Origin: Cladopsammia gracilis
Lineage: Eukaryota > Cnidaria > Anthozoa > Scleractinia > Dendrophylliidae
DNA: 64,000 bases
Direction of reading: 5' to 3'
Assembly (NCBI GenBank): GCA_022457155.1
Contig: JAJGOT010000433.1
Coordinates: 654,501-718,500 of the forward strand
Shown here: in pieces, positions 37,077-49,739 of the stretch
Position numbering within the stretch: position 1 is the first letter of the stretch
Layout: the number at the start of each line of letters is the position of its first letter
Made by a program: the position numbers and the translations under genes
Notes under the pieces: generated by a model
Database searches by the model: none
Told to the model about the DNA's origin: nothing
Seen by the model: only the letters and a program-made list of their open reading frames with translations

Positions 37077-38432
37077 GTAAATTTATTCGATTGTTTTTTG
37101 ATTTGTTAAATTTAACATCTTGCTTGAAATTATATTATTTTTCTGTTATGCTCGACTGGGCTACTGTGTTCGTCGCAGTTGATGTTTTTCTTAACAGACA
37201 AAGTTTCTTCCAAACCGCTTGTCTTTTCTTTATTGAATTAAGTTAAAACATGAATTGGAAACCAGATGGGGTCAATTTTTTTCATCTTGTTCCCCAAGAT
37301 TGTACATATAGTTTCCTTTCTGACAAAGTAATTCAAATCTGTCATTTCCTTTATTAATAAGTAATTGTAAATCACTAAAATTTGTAACATTGAATAAGAC
37401 AGTCGTTTTCAGAATTTGAAAATTCAATTGAATTCAACTGATGAATAGAAAAACATATATTTAGAAGTTTACTGTAGACTTTTATTTCAGTACCGTGGGA
37501 AATAATTTTATTTTTGACATTAAAAATGTTTATTTAGTGGAATAATCTGTTGACTTTTAAATTGTCACGTTTATAATGTCGCCAGAAATTTCGCTCAACT
37601 ACTTGGCTTAAATTACGTTTTCACGTTAGCTCGAGATATAAGTTCCTCCAGAAATTTCTATTTTTAAATTCCATGTATGCAAACAAGCAGACATTTTTGT
37701 GGTCATAGGACATTGAACGTGAACAATAAGTAGCAATTTTCTCGCCAATTCAGCTTATAAATAAATTCTATAAAGATCTAAATTTAGTGTACTGCTTGGA
37801 CGAAAATAACACACATTAAATTTACCATAATCAATTCCGTTGACTCGTCCTTGGTTGATCTGGGCTTGCAAACCGTCTTTGAAGATCAAGAGTAGTTTTG
37901 GTTAACGGACTGACCAACAAAACACCAAGGTACCTGAAATAATTTCTATTTCTCTGTTTAGGTGCTGGAGCGAAACGTTAATGAACTCTGTTTATTACAT
38001 TAATGTGTTGCGTTTTGAATCAAATTAAGTGAATTTCCTTTGGAACTTGTTCGTTAAATAACGTGGTAAGAGACACAATGTAAACGCTTGCAGGTGACAG
38101 CATGTCTCATTCATTTTACTTAGTGACCGGGGAGATGTAATATGGCTCAAGGAAGTGGACAAAATACAAAGCGGCGTGATTATTCAAATGAAAGTTACAG
38201 AGCAGCACTTACTCTCGTGTCTTTGTGTTTAGTCGTTTTTTAACGAAATTTGAAATTATAAACCTTTGTTAGTTAAATTTGTACTTTTGCAACTCAGGTG
38301 ATAAAGGTTCGTAGGCCATGTCAACAAGATTTCGAACCTAAACGGTACTACTGTTTTTTTAAACTGTTTAAAATGCTAACTAAAGTCCTTTGTTTATTTC
38401 AGCCTTCTTCAACCGAGCTCAAGCCAAATCCG

Positions 38433-41400
38433 ATGCCACCAATGGGATCCATTACGCAGCGTTCACCGAAATGCGCTCGATGCAGAAACCATGGCGTCAT
38501 CTCGATCCTCAAAGGGCACAAGCGGTTCTGCAAATGGCGGGATTGCGCCTGCTCAGACTGCAATCTCATCGCTGAAAGACAACGAGTAATGGCTGCGCAG
38601 GTTGCACTAAGAAGGCAACAAGAAAGCGACGAGGTCAGTGGTCATATCCCTTACAACACGGTGCAGTTGTGTTTTAATCAGCCAAACATGCACAAAGTGC
38701 CGAGAATTATTTCTTCCTCGCCCACCTCGCCTAAAGAAGGTCAACTTCCGAGAAGAACCAGTACCTCCTCCCGCTCAAGCTCGCCTAACGAGGACTTGGG
38801 GAATGGGCTTGGATCTCCAGCAAGCAGCGCTAACGAGGGTGAGTAACTATGTTTGAAGCTCCCTTTGTTTCTTTTCCTCGTCCTTTTGTATTTCCATTAC
38901 ACTCTAGACTAGAAGAAGAAACGTTTTCGGCCGAAATAGTTTGTTTCAATTAGGAATTGACACAGTCAGTGGTCATGATTCGTAACTAAAGCTGAGGTTG
39001 CTATGGGGCGACTCTCTACTGAAGACGGCGGGATGACGTGTTGTCTCTAGGCCGGGAGTGTTCGCGCCGTTTTGTGAGAAGCGATTTAACGATAACTTAA
39101 GATTGCTGAGGTAACCTTCAAGTGAAGATTATCTTCTTTGTTAATCTTACCTCTCAAGAACGATCGAACCAAGAACTTGGAACTGAAATTTTCGAAAATT
39201 TCAACTTAAAAAAAAATAAACGAACCCCGAGTAGCACATGAAAACTGTTTAAATAATGCCTCTATTTGAACGGTACACTTAAAAAAAATATCTACACATC
39301 CAATGTGCAGCTAAATGTGACTAGATCCTCATTAATAGCGTGTACAACATAATAAACAAGAACACAAGAAGGTTCTCTTCTGTACTGAGATTTTTATTTG
39401 AATGGTGACAGTTAAGGATTTCATTTAAAGACTGTATCGTTAGAAACACTGTACAGCGTAATAAACAATATCACGAGAAAGAAATCAGGCTGATCAGTCA
39501 GTAGCTTTCATTTGAAAGGTCACAGTTTACTGGTTGGAGAAGATAAACTAAAAATTAGAACCACCCAGTACAGTATGATAAACCGGCATTGATATCACTG
39601 ATGTATGCTTTGTAGCTTTCATTTGAAATATCACAGTTTAGGGGACTGTTCAGAGTTAGAAGTTAGAACCACCCTGTATAATAATAGCTTTTATTTGAAA
39701 GGTCACAGCTTAGCAGTTCACAGAATAAAAAGTAAGAGCTACCCCGTACAGCATGATAAACACTCAAGAGATACATATAGCTGTCATTTGAATGGTCACA
39801 GTTTACGACTTTATCAGTAGAGTTATGAAAAGTTAGCCGACCGCATCAGACAGTCACCGAGTGAACAACGGTTTGACTCAGTAAACAGTGAATCTATTCA
39901 TATACAGCATATATGGTTTTATTTTGGAGAGACAAATCTAAGAAAGAAAGTAACTCAGTAGAAAGAATTATTACCTAATTATTATTAATTAATTACCTAT
40001 TATTATTATTAATAATAATAATATTACCTAATATGTATGTACCTCAGTCTTATGTGCGATACGTTGAAAAAATTTTATGTATTCAGTTAGAAATGAATAG
40101 AATGCCATTGTAGTGGAGTTTCAGTTTGTGCATAATCAAAACCACGATACATAATTTTTGTATAATTCAGAAACTATTTGAGAAAACATTGCTTTTATTT
40201 CTTATAATCTCACCCAAATGTGGTTGGAAAAACGTTTTTTTCCTTTATGTGACCGCACGTGGTGCTACTTTCAAATCTAAAGCAAACATCAACAAAACTT
40301 AAGACAAGGAACAACTCAAATCAGAAATTCAGTGTTGTTATATTTTTTTCTATTCATATACGATCACTCACATAATTTCTTTTTGGAACTATCAAGTTAA
40401 ACTGTTCTTCAAAGCCTAGCGGTTTGACTCTCTAGTTAACTAAGCTACTTGGACAAGCTGCCACACACAGTTGCGCTCTCTATGTCGGTTAAGTACGTTC
40501 TCACCAGGGAGTCACGTCGATTCTGCTATGGTTAGCTTTTATGATTTATCACTTTGTAACTCTTTCGATCTCTCATTCATCACATCTTGAAACATTACGT
40601 CATCGCACTATGGGAGCTGTCGCACGTTCATGAAGCTTTGTCTCCGAAACAAAAAGCTACATGAAGAGTGAAACCAACATGCTATTTTTATGATGATTAG
40701 AACAAGACATCAAAACACAAAAACCGCCTTGCTTGATCAGTAGTTTGATTTATAGCTTTGCGAAACTGGCGATCAGAGCTACGCATGCATATCTATGTGT
40801 GAAAGTTACACATCGTAGCCATATTAATAAATGTTTGCCCTGTAGATTATATGCTTGGCTTAGTTTTTATAGAAATCAATAACAATATTATGTCAACAAG
40901 TTTGGGCAAAATATATATCATCTTAAGGAGATCCCAGAGTCAATATGAAGACATGTAGTGTAGTTCAAATTTTTGAGTCTGTGGATGAAATCCTATGGTG
41001 TGACCATTTCAATGAAACCTCTTCAGCAGTACTTTTGCATGGTACCATTTGTTCTAACTTTTGAGTCTGTTGATGAAATCCTATGGTGTGATCATTTAAA
41101 TGAAACTTCTTCAGCAGTACTTTTGCATGGTAAAATTTGGGATGTTTCTTGAATTTTGAGATTTGGCACTCTTGGCAGTTAAAGTGCCGTTAAAAATAGA
41201 AAGACGCCACGGTTCAATCAGCACGAAGAAAGTTGTACAACAGCTTTATTCTCCCTCCGTTGTACAACAGCCTTATTCTCTCTCCGTTGTACAACAGCCT
41301 TATTCTCCCAGACATTATCTGGGGCGATAAGAATAACGAGACCCTAATGGCTCAGCTCACGAATTCTTCAGAACACGGCAACCAAGGTTTTACTTGACCT

Positions 41401-41700
41401 TCCATTAAGAAGTTCATCAACCGAGGCTCCCAACCGTTTAGGCTTTCAAGTTATTGGAAAGAGGCGACTTTTTCATCGCTGTTTATGCCATCCACAAGTA
41501 TTATAATTTACATCTGCCCCATGTTCAAACCAATTGGGGAGCAAACAATTTTGTTTCAATCTGTCCACGACTGGAACAATTTGGACTGAAGTCTCAAAAA
41601 CAAGACTTCGTTGTTACTTTTTGAAGTCACCCATTTATTATTTATTGCCGCAGGGCCCCACTGAAAACCGCCTTTGGCGAGTGGGTTCCCTGGTTAAATA

Positions 41701-41761
<61 letters not shown>

Positions 41762-44700
41762 AGATTTGAAGTACCCTATTTCGCCTCGTTTGATATGTCA
41801 TGATATCGAGGTGGCTTAAACCATGTTCCTAAATACGAATATAGCCTTAACTTTTACACAAAGTCGGTTCAAGTACATACGTTCAAATTCGTCTAGTTTT
41901 GAAGATTTTAATGACAAATAGTTGTTTACCCAATCATTTGAAGTTAAACTCATGTTTACATATTTTTCCAACAATTCCAGTATTATGTAATAGTTAACAT
42001 TGTGACTGAAAAGCTCTGTTGAAGAGAGTCTCAATAAAGTATGTATGTATGTAATTCAATTTTATACTTTTAGTTCTGTTTGTAAATTAACTTTTACAGT
42101 GTGGTCATCGTTCATGATGATGTCAGTGTTTTTCAGTTACCCTTTTTTCAGTTAAATTCTTTCCAAGAACCCTTAAAAAATTTCTTAACTGTTTTTGCCG
42201 GAACTTTAAGTAAGATTAATGTTTTTTTTTTCTCGATTCATATACAACCGCAAGCCAAGAGAGTTAGTGGTTTCAATTTTATTTAACATGTTGATCGATT
42301 TAAGCGGTCCGATTGTGTTAAAAACGTGTTTGAAATCTGCACACAAAAAAATCAAAACAAAAAATAAAAGTTTTGAAACATTATGGCATAAACAAATGCA
42401 AATGATCATACCTATAACACATGGTTCAAATATCATTATTTAAAACACATGTGTACATTTTCTGCTCTGATGCCAACGTTAAACGCTTGGCGACTGGAGG
42501 AACAACAGCGTTAGATAGATACATAGGTAGATAACTTTATTAAAGTGTCATTGTTAATAGCAGTTGCCCAATAAGTAAGGACACTATTAATAACTGAGAA
42601 TAGAATGATTGATGATCTTTTATTTTAGGTAGCTGTTCTGGGCAGAATTTTCTAACCACAACCTGGATCAAGTCACGTTGCTCAGACTTCAGTAAAGCAA
42701 TTACTTACAATTATAAGAAATTAATGTTTTTACGCGCAGATGTTTTGAGCGAGCCAATCAGAAAGTTGCATGTTCCTACAGTATTATGTTGACATGAACA
42801 GAAACTACCGGTGGAACGAGTTATCCTACTGAGACATTGTATTGGAGTCAAACATTCACCTAAATCGTTGTTTTCTATTTATTCTTCTTTCGCACCGGAA
42901 TAAAGCCTGCTTATTAACAGAGCTGATAGACGTGGCATTGCTTGATCAGAGCTGACCCACTGCGTTTTTATTGTGGAGTCAAAAAATCTGATTTTCCCGG
43001 GCGGAGTTGCTGGAGTTACGGTCAGTGATTATCGGTACTTGTTTTCGACAACTTCTCTCTGTGTAAATTTATAAATATTCTTGAATTGCACCTGACGGCA
43101 TAACTATAACTCATTTAGTGTTATCTATATAAACTGATGACAAAACAACCGATATCAAAAGTTCTTTAAATCGAAAACCAACAAAGTGGACAATGCATTT
43201 GAGTTGAGTCGGTTCTCGACGAACTTTGTAAACATTATGAAATTACGATTTGTGATGTCTCAATTATAAATTTTCAACTGAGAGTTGTTTTTGTAGAGTT
43301 TTGTAGTTATACACCCTTTATCACAGTAAAGATCACTTATAACTGATTTACGAACACATAATTTCGATAGAAATGGTTCAGTTAGGTTGTTACAAAAAGC
43401 GCTGGGCTCAATCATTTTTCCATCGCAACACGAGATATTGATCATTGATGAGAAGACGATGTTCCTTTGTCTGCAGACCAGCTCAATTGTGTTCATTCTG
43501 CCCTGAAATTTGGTTGACGGCATGCAAGACGATCAGCATGATAAAAGCAAAAGATAACTTTACAATGATTTTGAATTTTGACCCTGCCTGATTTTACTCA
43601 AAGTTTTTTCAGATATTTTGATCTTTGTGTCTATATTGTTGTATACTTGAACGTGCTTTTACACTGAATTTTTAATAATAGCAATATCATTAAGCGGCAT
43701 TATAGATAAGCGAGAATATCAGTGGTAACCGAAGAAATTACATGAAACCTTTGATAGTTTCAATAGGCGAAGCCAGGTCTTCATTTTCTTTTTCTTCAGT
43801 ATCCAACGTTTACATAGTTACTTTTATTGAAATATCATTACCGCGTTTCGAAATCTTTAATTTATACAACGGGAAAGAGTTCTGAATAAAATGTAGTTTC
43901 TATTTACTGGTAAGCTATTTGCTGGAGTTATGTAAAATTCACGTAATTGTGTTGTCGTGCGGAAAATTCATGGAGATCTAAATTATTTTCTTATACGGAT
44001 CCACACCACGCAAATTCTGTTGTGTAGAATAAATACTTTCTTTTCTCGGAGGCAGAAGCAAGAAATTAAAGTAATTTTTGTCCAAAAGGCACATATTTCC
44101 AGCTGGGACTCCATTTATTGATCATATCCCTAATTGCCTCATTAGCTCGATAATCCTAGTACTTTAAAATTGTGACTGAAATTTGATTGATGTTTCTAGT
44201 CTAATGGATCTAAGGCTTATCAACTATAAGACAGTTTGCCTTCCTAAAAGTAATACAAAATAGTCATTACTGTTTTTAAGATTATAACATGAACGTTTGG
44301 GAGGCTGATCCTTTCTCGATCTTATGCACATTATTTTTTTAGTTGGCCGACTACATAATGAACGTTTCAGCCAAAACTCTGCATTCGATTTTGATTGTTA
44401 TGCCATCATGACATTCACTATCGCTTTGCCGGGAAACTGTTGTTTGTTGCTGACAAGACATTTTTAACTTTAACATCAGTGTTTATTAATCCACCCTTTG
44501 TGGAGTATCCGGATCGAATGAAAAAGAACTCTTTTTTCCATTGTTCAACACTTCCCGCCTTCATGCCAACGCCGCTTGGCGCCTTATTCTTTTGCCCACG
44601 TTAACCGACAGGCGTACATTGGCCAAGATTTGTTAAGATTAGTAACGTCTAGCTGGGAATTGACTCCACTGGGCTCCACAAAGAGCTAAAACAGATTACG

Positions 44701-46546
44701 CCGGGGTCTTAACACACGCAAGTGCAGGTAATTTAAGATTTTGGCAACTTTGTTTAGCTCAACAACAAGCTTTCTTTGTTATTTCCAAGGTAGCGTCGGT
44801 AAACGCATTTTGTTCCCCTAGAGGAAACACTAGTTACTTGATATTTGTCTATCGGATCAACAAATCATAAATATGTCTTAAGATTTGTTTCCCTCCAAAG
44901 TGGATTTAACAACTCGTACTGTCTGCTGGCACTGAATCATATCAGTAGCTACAAAACTGAAAAATAAAAATGAATTTGACTTACCCTGATAACTAAGCTC
45001 AGATTGTTCTTTGCCCTAAAAGGGCTTTTTAAATTAATAAAAAAATGTTCGTGCATTTAATTTTTACGTTGCAAACATGCACTGATCATTTGCATACATT
45101 AAAATGGAAACGAGACATAATTTTTCACCGGATCAAGTGAAAGTCACGAACGCATATCTACTCCGTTTATCTCAGTCGTTTGCGCCAAACTAGCGACAAC
45201 TAACAAGGTAACATTTGTTCATCCTATAGACAAACCGGACGATTTAGTTAAATATAGATTTCAAGAGTCACTATTTTCGTTTATCTGATCCGCATTGTCT
45301 TCAGAAAGACTTCAATTCCAGTACCGAGATAATTCTAGTAAATACGTTAAGTTCACAATATTGACGTCGAAACAGTGATTGTGTCGATATATCTTATTTG
45401 CCCTACTTAACATGTCATTGTACTTAACATGTCATTATAGTTTACAAGGTGTTTATTTAAATATATTTTATCAATTCTCTCAAACCCGTCTGACAAGTTC
45501 AATAAATAGACCTGTTACTCTAAAGGTGGCCTGTTGTTTATAAGACACAAACTATTTCGTTTACTACAAAGACGTTTTAAACCTTGATTTGTTATTTTAG
45601 AATCGTAGTCTGTTTTGAGAGGTTAATATTACGAAAACTGTCAATTTTTATTTGTTATAACTAAGAACTTTTGGATATAAAATTTATCTTCCTGCATTTC
45701 ATAACCAGAGTGTCTAAAGACCTTTTTATTTCCCTTTCAGAATTTGCAATGGATAACAACGGCGAAGCTTTACCCTCAAAATGGAAACGAGAACGAGATG
45801 ACGAAGAAGACGAACGAAGAATAAGAATGTCGCCAGACACAAAACGACAAAAAACAGATAAAATGTCTCTGGTGAACGGTGATGGAAAGGTGATGTCGAC
45901 TTCGGATCATGGTCGATTCATGAACATTTTAACACGGCTCTTTCCAGAGCAGAAGAGGAACGTCTTGGAGCTAATATTAAAGGGGTGCGGAGGTGACGTG
46001 ATCCAGACAATAGAGACCGTTCTACCTAGTCACGAGGAAGCTCTCGCCAGGGGGCAATTATTGGCAGGTGTACCACGTGGTCTGTTCCCAGGCCCCTCGC
46101 CACCGTCTGGGTACTCGGCCTTCTCGCCTCTGTCTCCCACAATTCCTCACGGTATTCCACTGAGTGCTGTTGAGTATCACGCAGCTTCCAAGTGTGCAAG
46201 TGGTCAATGCCCCGGATGTGTATATTATCCGGGACCTGGTCCCATACCGGCGGCACTGAAACAGCTAAAAGATCCCACAAAGCGACATACCCCGGATGTT
46301 CCGTCCATCCCCGAGCACAACTCCCACCCAATGTCAACAATCCCCGGTTTGACAAAGTTACCCCACCTTGAGGATATGCGGTACAGTCAAAGTATGCGAT
46401 CAGCAACTGCTGCCCTAATGACCATGAGTTCAACTGGACGAGTTCTTTCTGGGGACAGGGTTTTATTAAGGAATGAACGGGACAGAAGTCCTCCAAATAT
46501 CTCACCCCGCGGATCGCCTAAAAGTGAAACGGACGAAAAACCTTGA
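38433..46546 (+). CDS. Dmrt gene A: DM + DMA transcription factor
   Basis: Exon 38403-38838 follows acceptor TTTATTTCAG (with a TGCTAAC branch-like site) and ends at a GTGAGT donor in phase 1. Exon 45741-46546 follows TTCCCTTTCAG and ends in TGA. With the first in-frame ATG at 38433 the protein has 403 residues; a start in an earlier exon remains possible. The DM domain is at residues ~12-62. All eight zinc ligands are present with family spacing: C14, C17, H29, C33 (site I) and H20, C38, C40, C43 (site II). The helix ends [17 protein letters not shown] serine-rich linker and a basic/acidic stretch ([14 protein letters not shown], then KRQK, a likely nuclear signal) precede the DMA domain at ~195-230 ([31 protein letters not shown]). 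DM plus DMA defines the DMRTA/DMRT93B class. It should bind DNA through the minor groove in the nucleus. The single 6.9-kb intron carries repeats. Confidence 0.92.
39265..39835 (-). repeat. ~106 bp repeat cluster in the gene A intron (array 7)
   Basis: Five or six decayed units in minus orientation (GTAGCTTTCATTTGAAA, GGTCACAGTTTA, AGAACCACCC, TACAGCATGATAAAC). It starts about 430 bp after the donor of the DM exon. Confidence 0.7.
39955..40035. repeat. AT-rich palindromic simple repeat
   Basis: Alternating TTA/TAA repeats flanked by ATTACCTAAT on both sides. It is intronic, able to form a hairpin, and probably has no function. Confidence 0.6.
40930..41200 (+). repeat. Second copy of the ~88 bp repeat element
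   Basis: Two units of the shortened subfamily, flanked on the left by CCCAGAGTCAATATG and on the right by GAATTTTGAGATTTGG. Both flanks are shared with the copy at 30250-30545. The two flanks are weakly inverted to each other (CCAGAGT against the reverse complement of CTCTTGG), as in a decayed MITE. Confidence 0.7.
41232..41311 (+). repeat. 27-bp unit repeated three times
   Basis: GTTGTACAACAGCCTTATTC plus seven bases starts at 41232, 41259 and 41286. The GTTGTACAAC core is itself palindromic. Confidence 0.85.
41702..41758 (+). repeat. (ATT)n microsatellite
   Basis: About 19 ATT units, nearly perfect. An overlapping frame reads a run of tyrosines and is an artefact. Confidence 0.9.
41985..42053 (+). 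mobile_element. 3' tail of a LINE-like element
   Basis: CTCAATAAAG is followed by TATG repeats (about 42037-42050). The minus-strand LINE end at 53434-53645 has the same organisation, AATAAAGGTCATG followed by TATG repeats. No coding part is recognised here. Confidence 0.4.
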
Positions 46547-48153
46547 AGTTTACAAAGACAATTTGCTAGGTAACTTGGTCATGGACATGGATAAGCTTTT
46601 ATTAGTAAATTATCTTAATTGATGAAACTGAAAAAAATAGAGTAGATATTATTAATAGAGGGAACAAAACGGCCTTTTTTGGGGGTGGCTGTGTAAAATA
46701 TTCAGTGATGACATATGCAGTGTGAGCAGTTATCATGGAATAACATGCATAGAGCTATGTAATACCATGCCTTAGATGTGACCTAAAACGCCTTCATTGA
46801 TGAACTATGTCTTCAGGGAACAAAATGGTCATTTGTTTACTTTTTAACCAAGTTATTTCCTTTCGTCTTTAACTTTGGAAGCCAAGTTGCGTAGATGGAA
46901 ACAACATATTTTGAAGCTGTACCCTACTACATTTAAAAAATCTGTTGGTTTTAGGTCGTGTACATATGTAGACCAAACAAAAAAATTATTGACCATGTAC
47001 TGCCTGATTTAGGTAATGTCTGTATTTTATACAATTTTATTTTTACGCTCTTGTATTTATCAAAATACCACGGCAAAGAAATGAGATGTGATTCATAATG
47101 ATTGTCGTAATGACTCAGGGCTCAAGTAGCCAGTCTGAATGTAGTTTTGTTGAGATTCATATAAGAAGCGGCTAATTTTATTTTTTTTCTGCCTTTTGAA
47201 TTTTATAAACCTAGCTTGTAAAAAGCTTTTTTGGAAATCATTTGAAGGCATAAATAACTCAAAACAGTGATAGAAGTCTTGACTGATCCAACAACTTAAG
47301 AGCGAAATTATGTTGGTACACTATATAGTCAGCTAGCTATGTATGATCGTACGTATGATGAGTAGTTAAGTGAGTTATTTACCAGTAGATAACAGAACAT
47401 AGTGAAAAGAGTCCAATAACAGGTAAAATGACTGTAAAAAGGCTTTGTAATATACTTAGGTTTTTGTAAAATATTTTTTGCGCAGATATCCTTGTCGTTA
47501 TGTTATTAAAATATAATTTACCACAGTAGGAAGTAGACTTTTAGTACGTTTTTCTTCATGGTTACTCCAACGCAATTCGCCCGCATGGTGTACGTTTTAA
47601 TAATATATCAAAGAAAGTCGAAAATTTAACTTAGATTAGTTTTGTTAGCATAATAAAATACTCATATGCGATCCGGAGTCTAAACAACATAGAATTAAAA
47701 AAAATAGAAGAAAAAATTATTCAGATTTCAGCCGTTTATTAAATTCTGTTGTATCTTAGTTAAAAATAACTTTTGTACCGAAGCAGACGTTAACTTAAGA
47801 CATTATTTTTACCAGCAACTTAATTTGGCGAATTTAACGGTTTTATGTAATGATCGTAATTTTAAGATTGAAAAATTTTCCCCAAAAGTGTAGAAATGTG
47901 TCAAACATTTTAAAACAACCACCGAAATCGCTGAAGTTTGTGGTCAGTAAATCTTCAGGGAAAAAATCCTGGTAAAAGGTTGTCACTAAATATAATAATC
48001 TTGAGGTACTAGTCAGTTTTTATCTTATTGTAATAATCTTTAATATTTTTTAAATCGCTCGAGGTTTTTAACTGCATAAATGGCCTTGTATAAATGAGCA
48101 TTAAATGGATGTAGGACATTATATGTAGAAGTACAGTTTTTATCATTTTGCAT

Positions 48154-48187
48154 GTTACCATGGTTACTTTTTAGTGACCATGGTAAC
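48154..48187. repeat. Hairpin built from two X-box-like palindromes
   Basis: GTTACCATGGTTAC (48154-48167) and GTGACCATGGTAAC (48174-48187) form a 15-bp stem around a TTTT loop. The second matches the RFX consensus fully, the first with one mismatch. It lies between the Dmrt genes, about 3.3 kb before the gene B start. Confidence 0.5.
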
Positions 48188-48246
48188 ACGTAACGGAATT
48201 TGACGTGATTAAAGGAGTATTGTCAACCTCTAAACAAACAAAATCA

Positions 48247-48330
48247 CAAGAAACCTAACTAACAGGATACCCAGCAAGAAACCTAACTAACAGGATACCC
48301 AGCAAGAAACCTAACTAACGGGATACCTGA
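48247..48330 (+). repeat. 28-bp unit repeated three times
   Basis: CAAGAAACCTAACTAACAGG plus eight bases starts at 48247, 48275 and 48303. The third copy has one A-to-G change. Confidence 0.85.
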
Positions 48331-48968
48331 GGAAGAAAAAGCATAGGAAAACTATAAACCCAGATAAAAAAACTTGTTCACAATTTGAAAACCTTCAAGA
48401 CAACTTTGCTTTCCGTCAATATAAAGTAGTTGAAAATTTCCTTCATTTATTCCAACAATTTTGAACAAATACATGTTGACAATACTCTTTTATGATCACA
48501 CTGAAATGCTAACTACTAAATGGTAACAGTACTGCTGTTATAGAAAGGTTAATCAGCAATTCTTTGTATTTGGAATTCACTGGATACGTGCTCAGGGACA
48601 TCACCTCTAGTTATTTTTTCGCTAGGTATGCATGATAATAGACTATTATCACAGTAATTACTATTTCTTGTTCAAAATTTCAAAATTCAATCTATTACAT
48701 TGTCCAGTTTAGAAAGCATACCTATTAGGTAAGCGATAATATATATATTTATAGATTTCATGTAGAAGAAAATCTGTACATTCATAGCCAATAAAAGAAA
48801 AAAGAAGTTAATTTCAATGACATCAATAAGCCCGTTTCTTTGCTCCGATTGTTAATCACGCGCGTAGAAGGCGTATGATCCGCACGTATGCTCCGCCGCG
48901 AGGAGCACGCGTGTATAAATCACGAAAGGACGACAAAAGTGTGCTCGTGTAAAGCCCAATGCAAGTGA

Positions 48969-49152
48969 TAATAGGTCCATGATAACCGTCACGTCACCAA
49001 ATGAAGAAACCATAACGAGGGAAAATGTTTCTTAGACCTAACGAGGGAAAACAGCTTTTCCATCGTTAGGTTTCCCTCGTTAGGTCTAAGAAACATATTC
49101 CCTCGCTATGGTTTCTTCATTTGGTGACGTGACGGTTATCATGGACCTATTA
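48969..49152. mobile_element. Foldback MITE, 184 bp
   Basis: Arms of about 82 bp (48969-49050 and 49071-49152) are near-perfect reverse complements around a 20-bp loop. Both contain GGTCCATGATAACCGTCACG and CCTAACGAGGGAAA. No coding capacity. It would extrude as a very stable hairpin. Confidence 0.8.
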
Positions 49153-49239
49153 CCCTTTCGAAAAAAGACTCGCTCTCTTTTGACTGTCTCAGTTACTCTC
49201 GTCGACTCCTGTGTTCTCAAAAATTTTGATCAGCGACGA

Positions 49240-49407
49240 AATAGGCCATTTCCGAGTTACGTTACGCCTCGTTGTCAAAGCGAGGCTAGGTGCACAACCT
49301 TTCATATGGAAATAAGTTTTTATTCACAAACTTATTTCCATATGAAAGGTTGTGCACCTAGCCTCGCTTTGACAACAAGGCGTAACGTAACTCGGAAATG
49401 GCCTATT
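49240..49407. mobile_element. Second foldback MITE, 168 bp
   Basis: Arms of about 78 bp begin AATAGGCCATTTCCGAG and are reverse complements with one mismatch or so (GTTGTC in the left arm against CTTGTTGTC as read from the right). It is separate from the foldback 90 bp upstream. The open frame 49108-49503 crosses both elements and is not a gene. Confidence 0.8.
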
Positions 49408-49610
49408 GTCATGACGGAATCAGTGGCGAGAGGCATAATTTACTCTCGGCTCCAGTATTTAACATGCAATGATCCGCTCTCGTGGATTCGTGTACACTTT
49501 TGAAAAGAGTTTGAATCTGCGCATTGAGAATCGGTGCAATTGTACCTGCAATTATTGACTCGTTAACTTTCACTGTGTGCTGTCAAATGGTTAGTTAGAA
49601 TCTTAGCTTC

Positions 49611-49636
49611 TTGAACTTGAACTTGAACTTGAACTT
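49611..49636 (+). repeat. (TTGAAC)n microsatellite
   Basis: Four and a half units of the hexamer. Confidence 0.85.
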
Positions 49637-49739
49637 ATATTAAACTGCTTGGCCAGTTCTCGTTCAGGACTTGTTAAGGGTTGCCCGACCAACCTACCCT
49701 CTCCATTCTTGACTTCCTGTTAACTCGGCAGAGGAGCAA

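Larger units (their letters stand above)
46547..48968. other. 3' side of gene A and spacer
   Basis: Likely 3' UTR of gene A at the start. The nearest clear AATAAA is at 47652-47657, which would give a 1.1-kb UTR. Beyond it are an X-box hairpin (48154-48187) and a 28-bp triplication (48247-48330). No exon seen. Confidence 0.4.

Noticed and set aside
41534..41803. 89-codon frame with a tyrosine run
   Set aside because: The tyrosines come from the (ATT)n microsatellite.
44996..45067. Minus-strand ATG frame ending at a GTAAGT donor inside the gene A intron
   Set aside because: Only 24 codons, very AT-rich and without partner exon. Consensus donors of this quality are expected by chance several times in a window this size.
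46026..46505. 159-codon minus-strand frame
   Set aside because: It is antisense to the DMA exon of Dmrt gene A, which is clearly the coding strand.
48247..48330. Short direct repeats that might suggest a CRISPR array
   Set aside because: The 28-bp units are adjacent with no spacers, and the genome is eukaryotic.
49108..49503. 131-codon frame
   Set aside because: It crosses two foldback elements whose arms supply most of the sequence.
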